Positions 47,278 through 56,376 of a DNA stretch of 58,751 nt are shown here, in pieces. Within the stretch, counting starts at the first letter, position 1. Every line of letters begins with the position of its first letter. The stretch is from JBCBSZ01 sp039185015 (GTDB lineage: Bacteria > Actinomycetota > Acidimicrobiia > Acidimicrobiales > Poriferisodalaceae). The position numbers were made by a program, and so were the translations under genes. The stretch covers positions 1-58,751 of the forward strand of contig JBCDAU010000034.1 of assembly GCA_039185015.1 (NCBI GenBank), written 5' to 3'. The notes under the pieces are model-generated. The model saw only the letters and a program-made list of their open reading frames with translations. It did no database searches and was not told where the DNA came from.

Positions 47278-49776
47278 GTGGACGTTCCGAACACGGGGCT
47301 CCCCATCGAGGCGGTCGTCCCCGACCTCCGGCAGGCGCTCGCCGATCGCGGCGTCGCCGCGCTGGTCGCGGAGCCGGGCGCCGGCAAGACCACGGTCGTC
47401 CCGCTCCGCCTGCTCCGCGAGCCGTGGCTCGACGGACGACGCATCCTCGTCCTCGAACCGCGACGCCTGGCCGCTCGTGCGGCTGCCGCCCGGCTCGCCG
47501 CGCTGGCCGGTGACCACGTCGGCGGGCTCGTCGGCCTGACCACCCGCGATGAGTCCCGCCGCAGCGACCGCACCCGCATCGAGGTGGTCACCGAGGGCGT
47601 GTTGACGCGTCGGCTGCAGAACGACCCCGCCCTCGCCGACGTCGGCATCGTCGTCTTCGACGAGTTCCACGAGCGGAGCCTCCCCGCCGATCTGGGCCTG
47701 GCGCTCACGCTCGACGCTCGCCGTTCGTTGCGCGACGACCTCCGGATCCTCGTGATGAGCGCCACGCTCGACGCCGCCCGGCTCGCCGATCTCCTCGGCG
47801 GTGACGGCCCACCCGTGCCGATCGTCGAAGCCGAGGGACGCACCTTCCCCGTGGAGATCACCTGGCGGCCGCGCAAGCAGCGGGACCGGCTGGAGCCCGC
47901 GGTCGTCGGGGCGGTGCGCAGCGCGCTCCAGGGCGACGGCAGCGTGCTCGTCTTCTTGCCGGGGATGGGTGAGATCCGTCGCGTCGAGCGAGCGCTCGGC
48001 GAGGCGGGCCTGGCGAACGATGTCGACGTCACCGTGCTCCACGGATCGCTGCCGATCGACCGCCAGGACCAGGCGATCTCGCCGTCCCCGGCCGGGCGCC
48101 GCAAGGTGGTGCTGTCGACCGACGTGGCCGAGACCTCGCTGACCGTCGAGGGCATCACCACGGTCGTCGACGCCGGGCTGGCACGAGTCCCGAGGTTCGA
48201 CGCCGGCACCGGCATGACCGCGCTCACCACCGTCCCTGCCGCCCGCTCGTCGGCCGAGCAGCGGGCCGGGCGGGCGGGTCGCCTCGGCCCGGGTGCGGCG
48301 ATCCGCCTCTGGTCGAAGATGGAGCACGCGGCTCGACCGGCGTTCGGGGCCCCGGAGATCACCCAGGTCGACCTCGCCGGCCTCGCGCTCGAGCTGGCGC
48401 TGTGGGGTGTCGACGACCCGGCGTCCCTGCCCTTCCTCGACGAGCCACCCAAGCGGGCGTGGGACGAGGCGATCGCGCTGCTGACGGCGCTCGGTGCGCT
48501 CGATGCCGACGGCCGACCGACCGACACCGGGCGCCGACTCGCCGGACTCCCCCTCCACCCGCGCCTCGGCCGGATGATCGTCGAACACGCCGACGGGCCT
48601 CACGGACGCCTCGCGTGCGAGCTCGCCGCGCTCGTCGAGGACCGCGACGTCCTGCGCGGGCGCCCCGACGAGGTCCCGGCCGATCTCACCATCCGGCTGG
48701 GGCTCCTCCACGACCACACCCGCCGGCACCCGCTCGCCGACGGCGGAGCGATCCGTCGAGCACGCGAGCGCGCTGGTGACCTGGCCCGCCGGGCCGGCGT
48801 GTCGGGACACGGCGCCGACCCCGATGCCGCCGGCGCCGTGCTGTGCTCGGCCTTTCCCGACCGCATAGCGATCCGTCGCGGCACCCGCTCACGGGGACGT
48901 TTCCTGCTGCGAAGCGGCGGTGGCGCCTGGGTGTCGACCGACGATCAACTGGCCGACGCCGAGCTCGTGGTCGCGGCCGAGCTCGACGGCAAGCGCAAGG
49001 AGTCGCGCATCCGACTCGCTGCACCGCTCGATCAGGCCGACCTGCTCGCCCGGTTCGGCGACGACGTCATCGAGCGCACGACGGTGGGTTGGGACACCGA
49101 GCGCGACGACCTGGTCGCCCGGACCGAACGTCGCCTCGACGGGATCCCCCTGGCGACCCACATCGGACGCCCGCCCGCCGGTCCCGACACGGTCGAGGCG
49201 CTGCTCCACCACGTGCGCGTCAACGGGCTCCGCCCGCTCGGATGGACGACCGGAGCCTCCCGCTACCGCTCGCGGTTGGCCTTCCTCCACCGAGGCGACC
49301 CAGAGACCTGGCCCGATGTCGGCGACGAGGCCCTCCTCGACCGACTCGACGAGTGGGTCGCCCCCTTCCTCGAGCGGGCGACGGGACGCGCCGACCTGGA
49401 GGCGCTCGACGTCGTGATGGCGCTCGGCACGCTCCTCGACTGGGACCTGTCCTTCCGGCTCGGCGACCTCGCGCCCGAGACGATCGACGTGCCGAGCGGG
49501 CGCGCCGTCGACATCGACTACGACGGCGAGCACCCGGCGATCGCCGTGCGACCCCAGGAGCTCTTCGGCACGGCCGAGACGCCCTCGATCCACGGCGGAC
49601 GGACCCCGCTGCAGCTCCACCTCCTCTCCCCGGCCGACCGCCCGATCCAGATCACCTCCGATCTGGCCGGCTTCTGGTCGGGCAGTTGGCACGACGTCCG
49701 CCGGGACCTCGCCGGCCGGTATCCCAAGCACGCCTGGCCCGAGGACCCGCTCACGGCGACGCCCCACCGAAAGTGA
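47278..49776 (+). CDS. hrpB: HrpB-type DEAH-box ATP-dependent helicase, 832 aa
   Basis: Walker A AEPGAGKTTVVPL (about residues 31-43), motif II DEFHER (128-133), SATLD as motif III, then QRAGRAGRLGPG as motif VI. HrpB replaces DEAH by DEFH, as here. The C-terminal region with RVNGLRPLGWTTG and the end RYPKHAWPEDPLTA are diagnostic for HrpB, and the length is right. In E. coli HrpB is non-essential; its RNA target is unclear. Confidence 0.95.
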   Translation: MDVPNTGLPIEAVVPDLRQALADRGVAALVAEPGAGKTTVVPLRLLREPWLDGRRILVLEPRRLAARAAAARLAALAGDHVGGLVGLTTRDESRRSDRTRIEVVTEGVLTRRLQNDPALADVGIVVFDEFHERSLPADLGLALTLDARRSLRDDLRILVMSATLDAARLADLLGGDGPPVPIVEAEGRTFPVEITWRPRKQRDRLEPAVVGAVRSALQGDGSVLVFLPGMGEIRRVERALGEAGLANDVDVTVLHGSLPIDRQDQAISPSPAGRRKVVLSTDVAETSLTVEGITTVVDAGLARVPRFDAGTGMTALTTVPAARSSAEQRAGRAGRLGPGAAIRLWSKMEHAARPAFGAPEITQVDLAGLALELALWGVDDPASLPFLDEPPKRAWDEAIALLTALGALDADGRPTDTGRRLAGLPLHPRLGRMIVEHADGPHGRLACELAALVEDRDVLRGRPDEVPADLTIRLGLLHDHTRRHPLADGGAIRRARERAGDLARRAGVSGHGADPDAAGAVLCSAFPDRIAIRRGTRSRGRFLLRSGGGAWVSTDDQLADAELVVAAELDGKRKESRIRLAAPLDQADLLARFGDDVIERTTVGWDTERDDLVARTERRLDGIPLATHIGRPPAGPDTVEALLHHVRVNGLRPLGWTTGASRYRSRLAFLHRGDPETWPDVGDEALLDRLDEWVAPFLERATGRADLEALDVVMALGTLLDWDLSFRLGDLAPETIDVPSGRAVDIDYDGEHPAIAVRPQELFGTAETPSIHGGRTPLQLHLLSPADRPIQITSDLAGFWSGSWHDVRRDLAGRYPKHAWPEDPLTATPHRK

Positions 49777-49790
49777 ACGTCCTCTGAACT

Positions 49791-49811
49791 CGGGCGCCGG
49801 ACGGTCGCCCG
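49791..49811. terminator. short hairpin after hrpB
   Basis: CGGGCG, loop ccggacggt, CGCCCG, starting 14 bp after the stop. Weak and without a U-tract. Confidence 0.4.
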
Positions 49812-49893
49812 ACGCCGCTCTGCGGGGTTCGGTGGGTTCATGCAGCACGTCCCGCACTCCGCCCCCGAGGGAGACCGGGGTACCGTCTCGGCC

Positions 49894-50583
49894 GTGGTCA
49901 CCGATCCCGAGGTGCTCGTCGTCGAGGACGAGACCCAGGTGCGAGAGCTGATCTCCGAAGCGCTTCGCCGGGAGGGCTACGCCGTGCGCACGGCCGCCGA
50001 CGGCAGCAGCGCGACGACCGAACTGGCCACGAAGCTCCCCGATCTCGTCCTGCTCGATCTGGGGCTCCCGGGGATCGACGGCATCGACATCCTCGACCGG
50101 CTCCGAGGAGCCGGGACCGACGTGCCCGTGATCGTCCTCACCGCTCGCGGGCGCGACAGCGACCGGGTCAAGGGCCTCGAGCTCGGCGCCGACGACTACG
50201 TGGTGAAGCCGGTCTCGACGCGTGAGATCGTCGCCCGCGTGAAGGCGATCCTGCGTCGGGTCCGCCGCGACGCTCCGACCGAGGCGCTCCGCTTCGGTGA
50301 GCTCGAGATCGACCTCGGCGCCCGCACGGTGACCTCGTCCGGGGCCGAGATCGACGTCCCACCGAGGGAGTTCGACCTGCTGGCGCACATGGCCCAGCGG
50401 CCGGGCACCGCCTTCTCGCGGGCCGACCTGCTCCGCGAGGTCTGGGGCTCGTCTCCCGAGTGGCAGGACCCGTCCACCGTGACCGTCCACGTCCGTCGCC
50501 TGCGCAACCGCGTGGAGTCGGACCCGACCGAGCCCCGCCACCTCGTTACCGTCTACGGCGTCGGCTACCGGTTCGATCCATGA
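49894..50583 (+). CDS. OmpR/KdpE-type response regulator, 229 aa
   Basis: Receiver with VVEDETQ, Asp55 in LVLLDLGLPGIDG, the Thr of VLTARG and Lys of YVVKPVS. The winged-helix output follows (LEIDLGARTV to HLVTVYGVGYRFDP). I chose the GTG at 49894 because it gives the normal start VVTDPEVLVVEDE; an ATG at 49840 would add 18 residues unlike the family. Its stop overlaps the kinase start. Confidence 0.92.
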   Translation: MVTDPEVLVVEDETQVRELISEALRREGYAVRTAADGSSATTELATKLPDLVLLDLGLPGIDGIDILDRLRGAGTDVPVIVLTARGRDSDRVKGLELGADDYVVKPVSTREIVARVKAILRRVRRDAPTEALRFGELEIDLGARTVTSSGAEIDVPPREFDLLAHMAQRPGTAFSRADLLREVWGSSPEWQDPSTVTVHVRRLRNRVESDPTEPRHLVTVYGVGYRFDP

Positions 50584-51674
50584 TGAACAGCGGACCGGGC
50601 ATCGCCGTCTTCCTCGCGACCATCGCTGGACTGGCGCTCGTCGTGGCGACGATCGCGCCCCCGCTCGTCCGCCGCCTCTCCGTCCGTCGCTCGCTGCTCG
50701 CGATCGGCCTCATCGGGCCGCTGCTCGGCGTCATCGCCGGGGTCGTCGCGACCTCGATGATGGTGTTCAGCAGCGACGACACCCGCTACCTGCTCGTGAT
50801 CCTCGGTGGTCTCGCCGTCTCGTCGACGTGGGTCGCCTATCGGCTCGGCCGCCCCCTCGCCGAGGACCTCGAACGCCTCAGGGCGACCACGAACGCCGTC
50901 GCCGCCGGCGAGCGGGAAGCCCGCACCGGCATCGACCGTGACGACGAGGTCGGACGGCTGGCCGCCGAGCTCGACGGCCTGGTCGCCGATCTCTCCCGAG
51001 CCGAGGAGGAGCGCACCGCCATCGGCCAGGAGCGCCGCCTGCTCGTCGACGGGCTCGCCCACGACCTCCGCACTCCCCTGCAGGCGCTGATCGCCACGGC
51101 CGAGGCGATCGGCTCAGGTTTGCTCCCGCCGGACGAGGCGCCCGAGGCCGTCCAGCGCCAGGTCGCCACCCTCGAACGGCTGCTCGGCGACCTGATCGTC
51201 CTCGCCCGCGTCGAGGCCGGCACGCTCGAGATCGCCAGAGAGCGCCTCGATCTCGCCGAGCTGATCGACGACGCCATCGCCACGGCCACGACGGTGGCCA
51301 CCAACCGCGACGTCCAGCTCCACGCTGCCGTCACCGGGCCGGTCCTCGCCGAGGTCGACCCCGATCAGGTGGGGCGCGTGCTCCGGAACCTGCTCGACAA
51401 CGCCATCCGCCACACGCCGGCGGGCGGACAGGTCACCGTCCGGCTCTGCAACGACGGCGACGGCCGGGCCGAGATCGAGGTGCTCGACGAGGGCCCGGGC
51501 TTCCCGGCTTCGTTCGTCCACGAGGCCTTCGAACCCGCCGTGCAGGGAGCGAACGGCACCCGCCCCGGCTCGCACGGGCTGGGCCTGGCCATCGCCCGCG
51601 GCGTCGTCGAGGCCCACGGCGGTGAGATCGCCGCCCGACCCGGGCCCGGCGGCAGCGTCACCGTCAGGTTGTGA
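50580..51674 (+). CDS. sensor histidine kinase, 364 aa
   Basis: Two N-terminal helices (GIAVFLATIAGLALVVATIA and LLAIGLIGPLLGVIAGVVAT) with almost no outer loop, then a third hydrophobic run (YLLVILGGLAVSSTWVAY). HAMP, then HisKA with His161 in GLAHDLRTPLQAL. The ATPase domain has NLLDNAIRHTP, DEGPGFP and HGLGLAIARG. The lack of a large outer domain suggests sensing in or at the membrane. It is coupled to the regulator gene. Confidence 0.92.
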   Translation: MMNSGPGIAVFLATIAGLALVVATIAPPLVRRLSVRRSLLAIGLIGPLLGVIAGVVATSMMVFSSDDTRYLLVILGGLAVSSTWVAYRLGRPLAEDLERLRATTNAVAAGEREARTGIDRDDEVGRLAAELDGLVADLSRAEEERTAIGQERRLLVDGLAHDLRTPLQALIATAEAIGSGLLPPDEAPEAVQRQVATLERLLGDLIVLARVEAGTLEIARERLDLAELIDDAIATATTVATNRDVQLHAAVTGPVLAEVDPDQVGRVLRNLLDNAIRHTPAGGQVTVRLCNDGDGRAEIEVLDEGPGFPASFVHEAFEPAVQGANGTRPGSHGLGLAIARGVVEAHGGEIAARPGPGGSVTVRL

Positions 51675-51681
51675 GCCGCCC

Positions 51682-51706
51682 GGGCGGGGACCCCGGAGCC
51701 CCGCCC
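51682..51706. repeat. 8-bp hairpin of the CCCGGA-loop family
   Basis: GGGCGGGG, loop accccggag, CCCCGCCC, beginning 7 bp after the kinase stop. It probably acts as a terminator and shares its loop with hairpins at 7668, 33628 and 54016. Confidence 0.65.
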
Positions 51707-51786
51707 CCTCCCGATTCCTCGGAGCTGACGCTCCTGCGGACGGGCCGTCGATCGGCCAGCTCGCAGCGACAGGCTGGGATCGCGAC

Positions 51787-52383
51787 TCAGCAGCGGACCT
51801 CGACGGTGCCGCGGATGCCCTCGTCGTCGGGGCTGGTGAAGCCGGCGCTGTTGCCCTGGAGGAACACGGCGTCGGCCCGGATGATCCCACCCTCCAGCTG
51901 GAGGAACGTCTCGCCGTTGCCGGCGAGCGATGACGCCTCGAGGAACAGGTCGTAGGTCTCGAAGTCCTCGGTGACGTACAGGGTGACCGAGTCGATCGGA
52001 CCGGACCCGACGTCGAGTCGGCTCACGTCGAGGTACGGCGACTCGTCGACGCGGGCGGCGTTGAACAGGATCGACTCCCGGCCGGTCTCGTCGGGCGAGA
52101 GACCGCAGCGGATGCCCTCGAGCTCGAACACGCGGCCGTCCGAGAGCGACACGGTCGCACGGCCGCCGGTGGAGCGGAGCGGGGGGCCGACGTCGCCATC
52201 GGCGAGATCGGCGGGGTCGGCGGTGGAGTCGGGCTCGAGCGGTGGCCCGCTCGGGGGCGGCGCCAGCTCAGGGGCGACCTCCGAGCCTCCGGCGGTGTCG
52301 CCGGAGTCGCTCCCGCCGCCTCCAGCGCAGGCCGCGAGCACCAGCGCAGCGACCGCGAGGATGGCCGCGAGTCGGGCACGCAC
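51787..52383 (-). CDS. exported lipoprotein of unknown function, 198 aa
   Basis: The GTG at 52383 gives a compact signal, VRARLAAILAVAALVLAAC, with lipobox ALVLAAC and then a Gly/Ser/Pro linker. The mature part (ATVSLSDGRVFELEGIRCGL, then GGIIRADAVFLQGNSAGF) looks like a beta-sandwich resembling Mycobacterium LppX/19-kDa type antigens, a weak inference. An ATG at 52425 is possible but leaves only 9 bp to the divergent CBS gene. Confidence 0.75.
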   Translation of the reverse strand: MRARLAAILAVAALVLAACAGGGGSDSGDTAGGSEVAPELAPPPSGPPLEPDSTADPADLADGDVGPPLRSTGGRATVSLSDGRVFELEGIRCGLSPDETGRESILFNAARVDESPYLDVSRLDVGSGPIDSVTLYVTEDFETYDLFLEASSLAGNGETFLQLEGGIIRADAVFLQGNSAGFTSPDDEGIRGTVEVRC

Positions 52384-52434
52384 GGGGTACGGCCCATGTG
52401 GCGAGGAGAAGGGCACCAACGGCATGCTGTCACG

Positions 52435-52824
52435 GTGACCGTCGCAAGTGACGCCATCCTCCCACTCACCGACTTCGACCGGCCCATGGCCGAGCCCGGT
52501 GACGACCTGCGCGCGGTCGCCCGGCACCTGCTCGCCACCGGTCGCGGCGCCGTGCTCGTCCAGCGTCGGACCGGAGAGGTCGCCGTGCTGACCGAGCACG
52601 ACATCGTCCGTGGCGTCGCCGAGGACGGCATCGAGGTGTGGGCCACCGACGTCATGAGCCGAGAGGTCGTCGTGGTCGACGCGACGACCTCCGTGACCGA
52701 GGCAGCACAGGCCATGCTCGATCACGGAATTCGGCACCTCGTGGTGCAAGATGGAGACCGGCTGGGCATCCTGTCCCTCCGAGATTGCGTCGGGCCCCTG
52801 GTCGCGACGGCCGACGCGACCTGA
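52435..52824 (+). CDS. CBS-domain pair protein, 129 aa
   Basis: Two CBS motifs: DLRAVARHLLATGRGAVLVQ with VLTEHDIVRGV, and VMSREVVVVDATTSVTEAAQ with HLVVQDGDRLGILSLRD. A single Bateman module binds adenine nucleotides. GTG at 52435 sits within the divergent gap. It is followed 40 bp later by the ferredoxin gene. Confidence 0.87.
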   Translation: MTVASDAILPLTDFDRPMAEPGDDLRAVARHLLATGRGAVLVQRRTGEVAVLTEHDIVRGVAEDGIEVWATDVMSREVVVVDATTSVTEAAQAMLDHGIRHLVVQDGDRLGILSLRDCVGPLVATADAT

Positions 52825-52864
52825 GTACCTCCAGTCTCCCCCAACCGCGGCCGATGGAGTCTTC

Positions 52865-53107
52865 GTGAGCTACAAAGTCTGGATCGATCAGGATCTCTGC
52901 ACGGGCGACGGCATCTGCGTCGAGATCGCCCCGTCGGTGTTCACCCTCCTCGACGACGGCCTGGCCTACGTGAAGCAGGGCGACGACGTGAAGAGCGACC
53001 CGGGCGGCCCCCAGGGCATCGTGCCGGTGCCCGACGGCGACCTCGATGGCGTCATCGAGTCCGCCGAGGAGTGCCCCGGCGAGTGCATCTTCATCGAAGC
53101 CACCTGA
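52865..53107 (+). CDS. small [3Fe-4S]-type ferredoxin, 80 aa
   Basis: Cys12 and Cys18 (DLCTGDGICVEIAPSVF) and Cys70 (EECPGECIFIEAT) are the usual three cluster ligands of ferredoxins that serve cytochrome P450; Cys74 is an extra, so a [4Fe-4S] cluster is not excluded. GGAG stands 5 bases before the GTG. A P450 gene lies 1.1 kb away on the other strand and may be a partner. Confidence 0.88.
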   Translation: MSYKVWIDQDLCTGDGICVEIAPSVFTLLDDGLAYVKQGDDVKSDPGGPQGIVPVPDGDLDGVIESAEECPGECIFIEAT

Positions 53108-53135
53108 GCACGACTTCGGGGACCCAGCGACCTCG

Positions 53136-54005
53136 ATGAGCGACGACCCACCCGTCCTGCGGGTGGGGTGCCCCATGTGGGCACACCGGCCCTGGATCGG
53201 GCGCTACCTGCCCTCCGACACCCCGCAGGGTGCCGAGCTCGCCGCGTACGCTCGCCTCTGCACGGCCGTCGAGGGCAACACGACCTTCTACGCCCTCCCG
53301 AGTCCGGACACCGCCGACCGGTGGGCCGCATCCATGCCGGACGGCTTCCTCCTCGTCCCCAAGCTCCCGAAGGAGCTGACCCACGACCGGCGGCTGCGCT
53401 CCGGCGAGGGACTGCTGCGCGAGTCGCTCGACCGGTTCACGCGTCTCGGCGACCGGCTGGGTCCGGTCACGGTCCAGCTGCCCGCATCGTTCGGTCCTGA
53501 CGATCTCCGGGTCCTCGAGGACTTCCTCCGAGCGGCCTCGGGCGAGGTCCGCTGGGCAGTCGAGGTGCGCCACCCGGCGTTCCACGACGGCGGCGACGAC
53601 CAACGCCGACTCGACCAACTCCTCCACGAGCTCGGCGTGGAGCGGGTCCTCCTGGACACCCGGGCGCTGTTCGCCGGACCCTGCGAGACCCGGGCCGAGG
53701 TCGAGGCGTTCGAGCGCAAGCCCCGACTCCAGGTCCGACCCGTCGCGACCGGGTGGCAGCCGATCGTGCGATTCATCGGCCAGCGGGACCTCGGCGTCAA
53801 CGAGCGCTTCTGGGCGCCGTGGGTCGACCGGGTCGTCGACTGGCTGGCCGCCGGGCTCTCACCGATCGTGTTCCTGCACACGCCCGACAACGATCACGCG
53901 CCGGCGCTGGCCCGCCGCTTCCACGCCGCGGTGGCCGACCGACTCCCCGACCTCGCACCACTCCCCGAGCCACTCCCCGTCGAGCGTCAGACCGGCCTCT
54001 TCTGA
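53136..54005 (+). CDS. DUF72 (YecE-type) TIM-barrel protein, 289 aa
   Basis: Signature segments: LRVGCPMWAHRPWIGRYLP, CTAVEGNTTFYALPSPDT with WAASMPDGFLLVPKLPKELTH, LGPVTVQLPASFGPD and WAVEVRHPAFH, then the C-terminal PIVFLHTPDNDHAPALARRF. These match the YecE/DUF72 family, whose function is unknown. The ATG at 53136 is 28 bp from the ferredoxin stop. Confidence 0.92.
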   Translation: MSDDPPVLRVGCPMWAHRPWIGRYLPSDTPQGAELAAYARLCTAVEGNTTFYALPSPDTADRWAASMPDGFLLVPKLPKELTHDRRLRSGEGLLRESLDRFTRLGDRLGPVTVQLPASFGPDDLRVLEDFLRAASGEVRWAVEVRHPAFHDGGDDQRRLDQLLHELGVERVLLDTRALFAGPCETRAEVEAFERKPRLQVRPVATGWQPIVRFIGQRDLGVNERFWAPWVDRVVDWLAAGLSPIVFLHTPDNDHAPALARRFHAAVADRLPDLAPLPEPLPVERQTGLF

Positions 54006-54015
54006 GTTGACTCCC

Positions 54016-54166
54016 GGCGTGGGACCCGGAGCCCACGCCTCCTCCACAGGTCCTCGCCGCTGGAGCGGCTGCAGCCGGGGCACGGAGCCCCGCTCTGCTC
54101 CGGTGTCCTCGGAGCTGGAGCGGCTGCGGCGTGGCCGTACTCGCTGCGGCGGGGGCACGGAGCCCC
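54016..54166. repeat. cluster of three hairpins with shared loop
   Basis: GGCGTGGG-acccggag-CCCACGCC at 54016-54039 starts 10 bp after a stop. GGGG-cacgga-GCCCC follows at 54077-54091, and an identical 15-mer lies at 54152-54166. The words GGAGCGGCTGC and TGTCCTCGG also repeat around them. The block fills the gap to the P450 gene end at 54173. Confidence 0.7.
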
Positions 54167-54172
54167 ACCCTG

Positions 54173-55351
54173 TCAGCGGCGGCGGAAGCCCATCCGGAAG
54201 GTCCGGACGGCGCGGGCGAACACGTTGGGCTCGACGTCGGGCTCGGTCACGACCCGGAGGTCGGTGAGTCGCTCCGTCAGCTCCTCGAACATCGACCGCA
54301 GGGTCTGGCGGGCGACGAAGGCACCGAGGCAGAAGTGGGTGCCGTTGCCGAACGCGACGTGCGGGTTCGGCGAGCGGGCCACGTCGAAGCGGAAGGGCTC
54401 GTCGAAGACGTCCTCGTCGCGGTTCGCCGACGGGTAGAGCAGCGCCAGGCGGTCACCGGCGGCGATCGGCACGCCCCGCAGCTCGGTGTCGACCGTGGCG
54501 ACCCGGAACATCTGGTTGAGCGGGGTCACCCACCGGATGACCTCCTCGACGGCGTCGGGGATCCGCTCGGGTTCGCGAGCGAGCAGTTCCCACTGGTCGG
54601 GGTGGTCGCAGAACGCCCGGAGCCCGTGGGCGATCGTCGTCCTGGTCGTCTCGGCGCCGCCCGACACGAAGAGGCCGAACTCGTGCATCGCCGTCTCCCG
54701 CGACAGCGGTGCCCCACCGATCTCGGCGTTCGCCCAGACCGACAGCAGGTCGTCCATCGGGCAGCCGACGCGTGCGGGGAACAGTTCGGCGACCGTGCGG
54801 AACATCTCCTCGCCGGAGGCGTAGAAGTCGTGCCAGACCTGGGGATCGTCCCGCCGGGTGTCCAGCCGCATCTGCCGCTCGGACCAGGTCTGCAGCTCGG
54901 CCCACCGATCCTCCGGCACGCCGAGCAGTCGACACGTGAACCGAGCGGGCAGCTGGCCGGCCAGCGCCGAGATCACCTCGACCTCACCGTCGTCGGCGAA
55001 GGCGTCGACGAGCTCGCTCACGAGCGAGCGGATCTCCGGCTCCCGGTCGCCGACCGCCCGGGGCGTGAACCGACCCTGCACCAGGCGACGCTGTGCCAGG
55101 TGCTGCGGGTTGTCGTGGGAGATCATCGTCTCTTCGTCGGGGCTCGGCACCCAGCGGTACATCCCCCGGGACGAGAAGGTGGCGTCATCGCGCTCGACGG
55201 CGATGAGATCCGCGTGCCGGGTCACGCCCCAGACCTCGTTGCGGTCGTCCCGGTAGACCGGTTCCTCGGCCCGCATCCACGACCAGACGTCGTGCGGATC
55301 TCGCTGGTACAGCGTCGGGTCGAGCAGGTCCACGTCGAGCCGGGTGCTCAT
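54173..55351 (-). CDS. cytochrome P450, 392 aa
   Basis: The heme loop FGNGTHFCLGAFVAR carries the thiolate Cys. The I-helix has FVSGGAETTRTTI with the acid-alcohol pair as Glu-Thr, and the K-helix has VEEVIRW (ExxR). Length fits soluble bacterial CYPs. It is read toward the hairpin cluster and converges with the DUF72 gene. The nearby ferredoxin is a possible electron donor. The substrate is unknown. Confidence 0.95.
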   Translation of the reverse strand: MSTRLDVDLLDPTLYQRDPHDVWSWMRAEEPVYRDDRNEVWGVTRHADLIAVERDDATFSSRGMYRWVPSPDEETMISHDNPQHLAQRRLVQGRFTPRAVGDREPEIRSLVSELVDAFADDGEVEVISALAGQLPARFTCRLLGVPEDRWAELQTWSERQMRLDTRRDDPQVWHDFYASGEEMFRTVAELFPARVGCPMDDLLSVWANAEIGGAPLSRETAMHEFGLFVSGGAETTRTTIAHGLRAFCDHPDQWELLAREPERIPDAVEEVIRWVTPLNQMFRVATVDTELRGVPIAAGDRLALLYPSANRDEDVFDEPFRFDVARSPNPHVAFGNGTHFCLGAFVARQTLRSMFEELTERLTDLRVVTEPDVEPNVFARAVRTFRMGFRRR

Positions 55352-55394
55352 GCGGCGAGCGTAGGTCCGAGTGATCGACCTGACCCCATCCCGG

Positions 55395-56249
55395 TCAGCG
55401 GCAGACGGCTGCAGCGATGTCGAGGTAGCGCTGGCTCATCCCCGGGTTCCAGGGCGCACCGGCCTGTCCGACGAGCACGAGCACGTCGCCGTCGACGATC
55501 ACGTGCTCGAACCCCTGCGTGCGGGGGACGTCGGGGAACATCGCCTCGAGCTCGGCTCGTTCCCGGTCGGAGATGTGCTCCCCGGCACCCGACACCTTGG
55601 TGCGCAGCGCCCACAGGAGGGCCCGGAGGCGGCGATCGGTCCGGACGGTCTCGCTGCGCTCACCCCCGTCGAGGGCCAGCCACCAGCGACCGAGGACGTC
55701 GTCGTCGAGCGCGCGGGGCTGCGGGCCGATGCGCTCGAGCACGGCGAGAGCGGACTCGACGCGCTGCGGGTCGAAGCCGAGGTGGTGGGGCACGAGGGTG
55801 AGCCGCTCGGCGACGGTGAACGGGAGACGGGCGACGATCACCTGCACGTCCAGGCTGGTGCTCTTCGTTCGGGTGAGGAACGCCGAGGTGGACGAGTCGA
55901 CGTTCACCTTGAAGGCGCCGACGATGCCGCTGCGCTGAAGGTCGCGGGCGACCCAGGCTCGCTTGGGCCGAAGTGCGACGGTCGAGATCGAGCTGAACAG
56001 CCCGACGTCGAGACCGACGAGGCGGGTCACGTTCGACTCGACCCGGCGACTCCGCTCGACCTCGGCGAACCGGTCGAGCGCCCGCTCGGCGTTGTCGACC
56101 GGGCGAAGCCCGATCCGACGGAGCGCCTCGTCGGCGCCCTCGGCGTTCCGACGACGGAGGAGGGCGATGACAGCCACGAGCAGGGCGGTGAGGCCGATGG
56201 GGATGCTGAAGGCGATGACGATGTCCATGGCCGCACCGTCGATCGACAT
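55395..56249 (-). CDS. single-span membrane protein of unknown function, 284 aa
   Basis: One N-terminal helix (IVIAFSIPIGLTALLVAVIALL) followed by a basic stretch RRRNAEG and a cytoplasmic part of about 250 residues with ERALDRFAEVERSRRVESNV and RLLVGLD-like strands. The C-terminal part (HVIVDGDVLVLVGQAG) ends near a Cys. The start could also be the Met at 56228. It lies 43 bp upstream of the P450 gene on the same strand. Family not recognised. Confidence 0.75.
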   Translation of the reverse strand: MSIDGAAMDIVIAFSIPIGLTALLVAVIALLRRRNAEGADEALRRIGLRPVDNAERALDRFAEVERSRRVESNVTRLVGLDVGLFSSISTVALRPKRAWVARDLQRSGIVGAFKVNVDSSTSAFLTRTKSTSLDVQVIVARLPFTVAERLTLVPHHLGFDPQRVESALAVLERIGPQPRALDDDVLGRWWLALDGGERSETVRTDRRLRALLWALRTKVSGAGEHISDRERAELEAMFPDVPRTQGFEHVIVDGDVLVLVGQAGAPWNPGMSQRYLDIAAAVCR

Positions 56250-56376
56250 CGTGAGAACGGCGTGAAACGGCGCTGATCGATACCGGTCTCGTCCTGCCGC
56301 AATGGTCGAAGGTCACATCACCCTGCCGGTTGACCGCCGGTAACTTCGCTGCCGCACGCTCGACGGGAGGACAGGG

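Noticed and set aside
46492..48810. A 772-codon frame on the reverse strand across the hydrolase and HrpB genes
   Set aside because: It spans two well-supported genes and has no recognisable domain.
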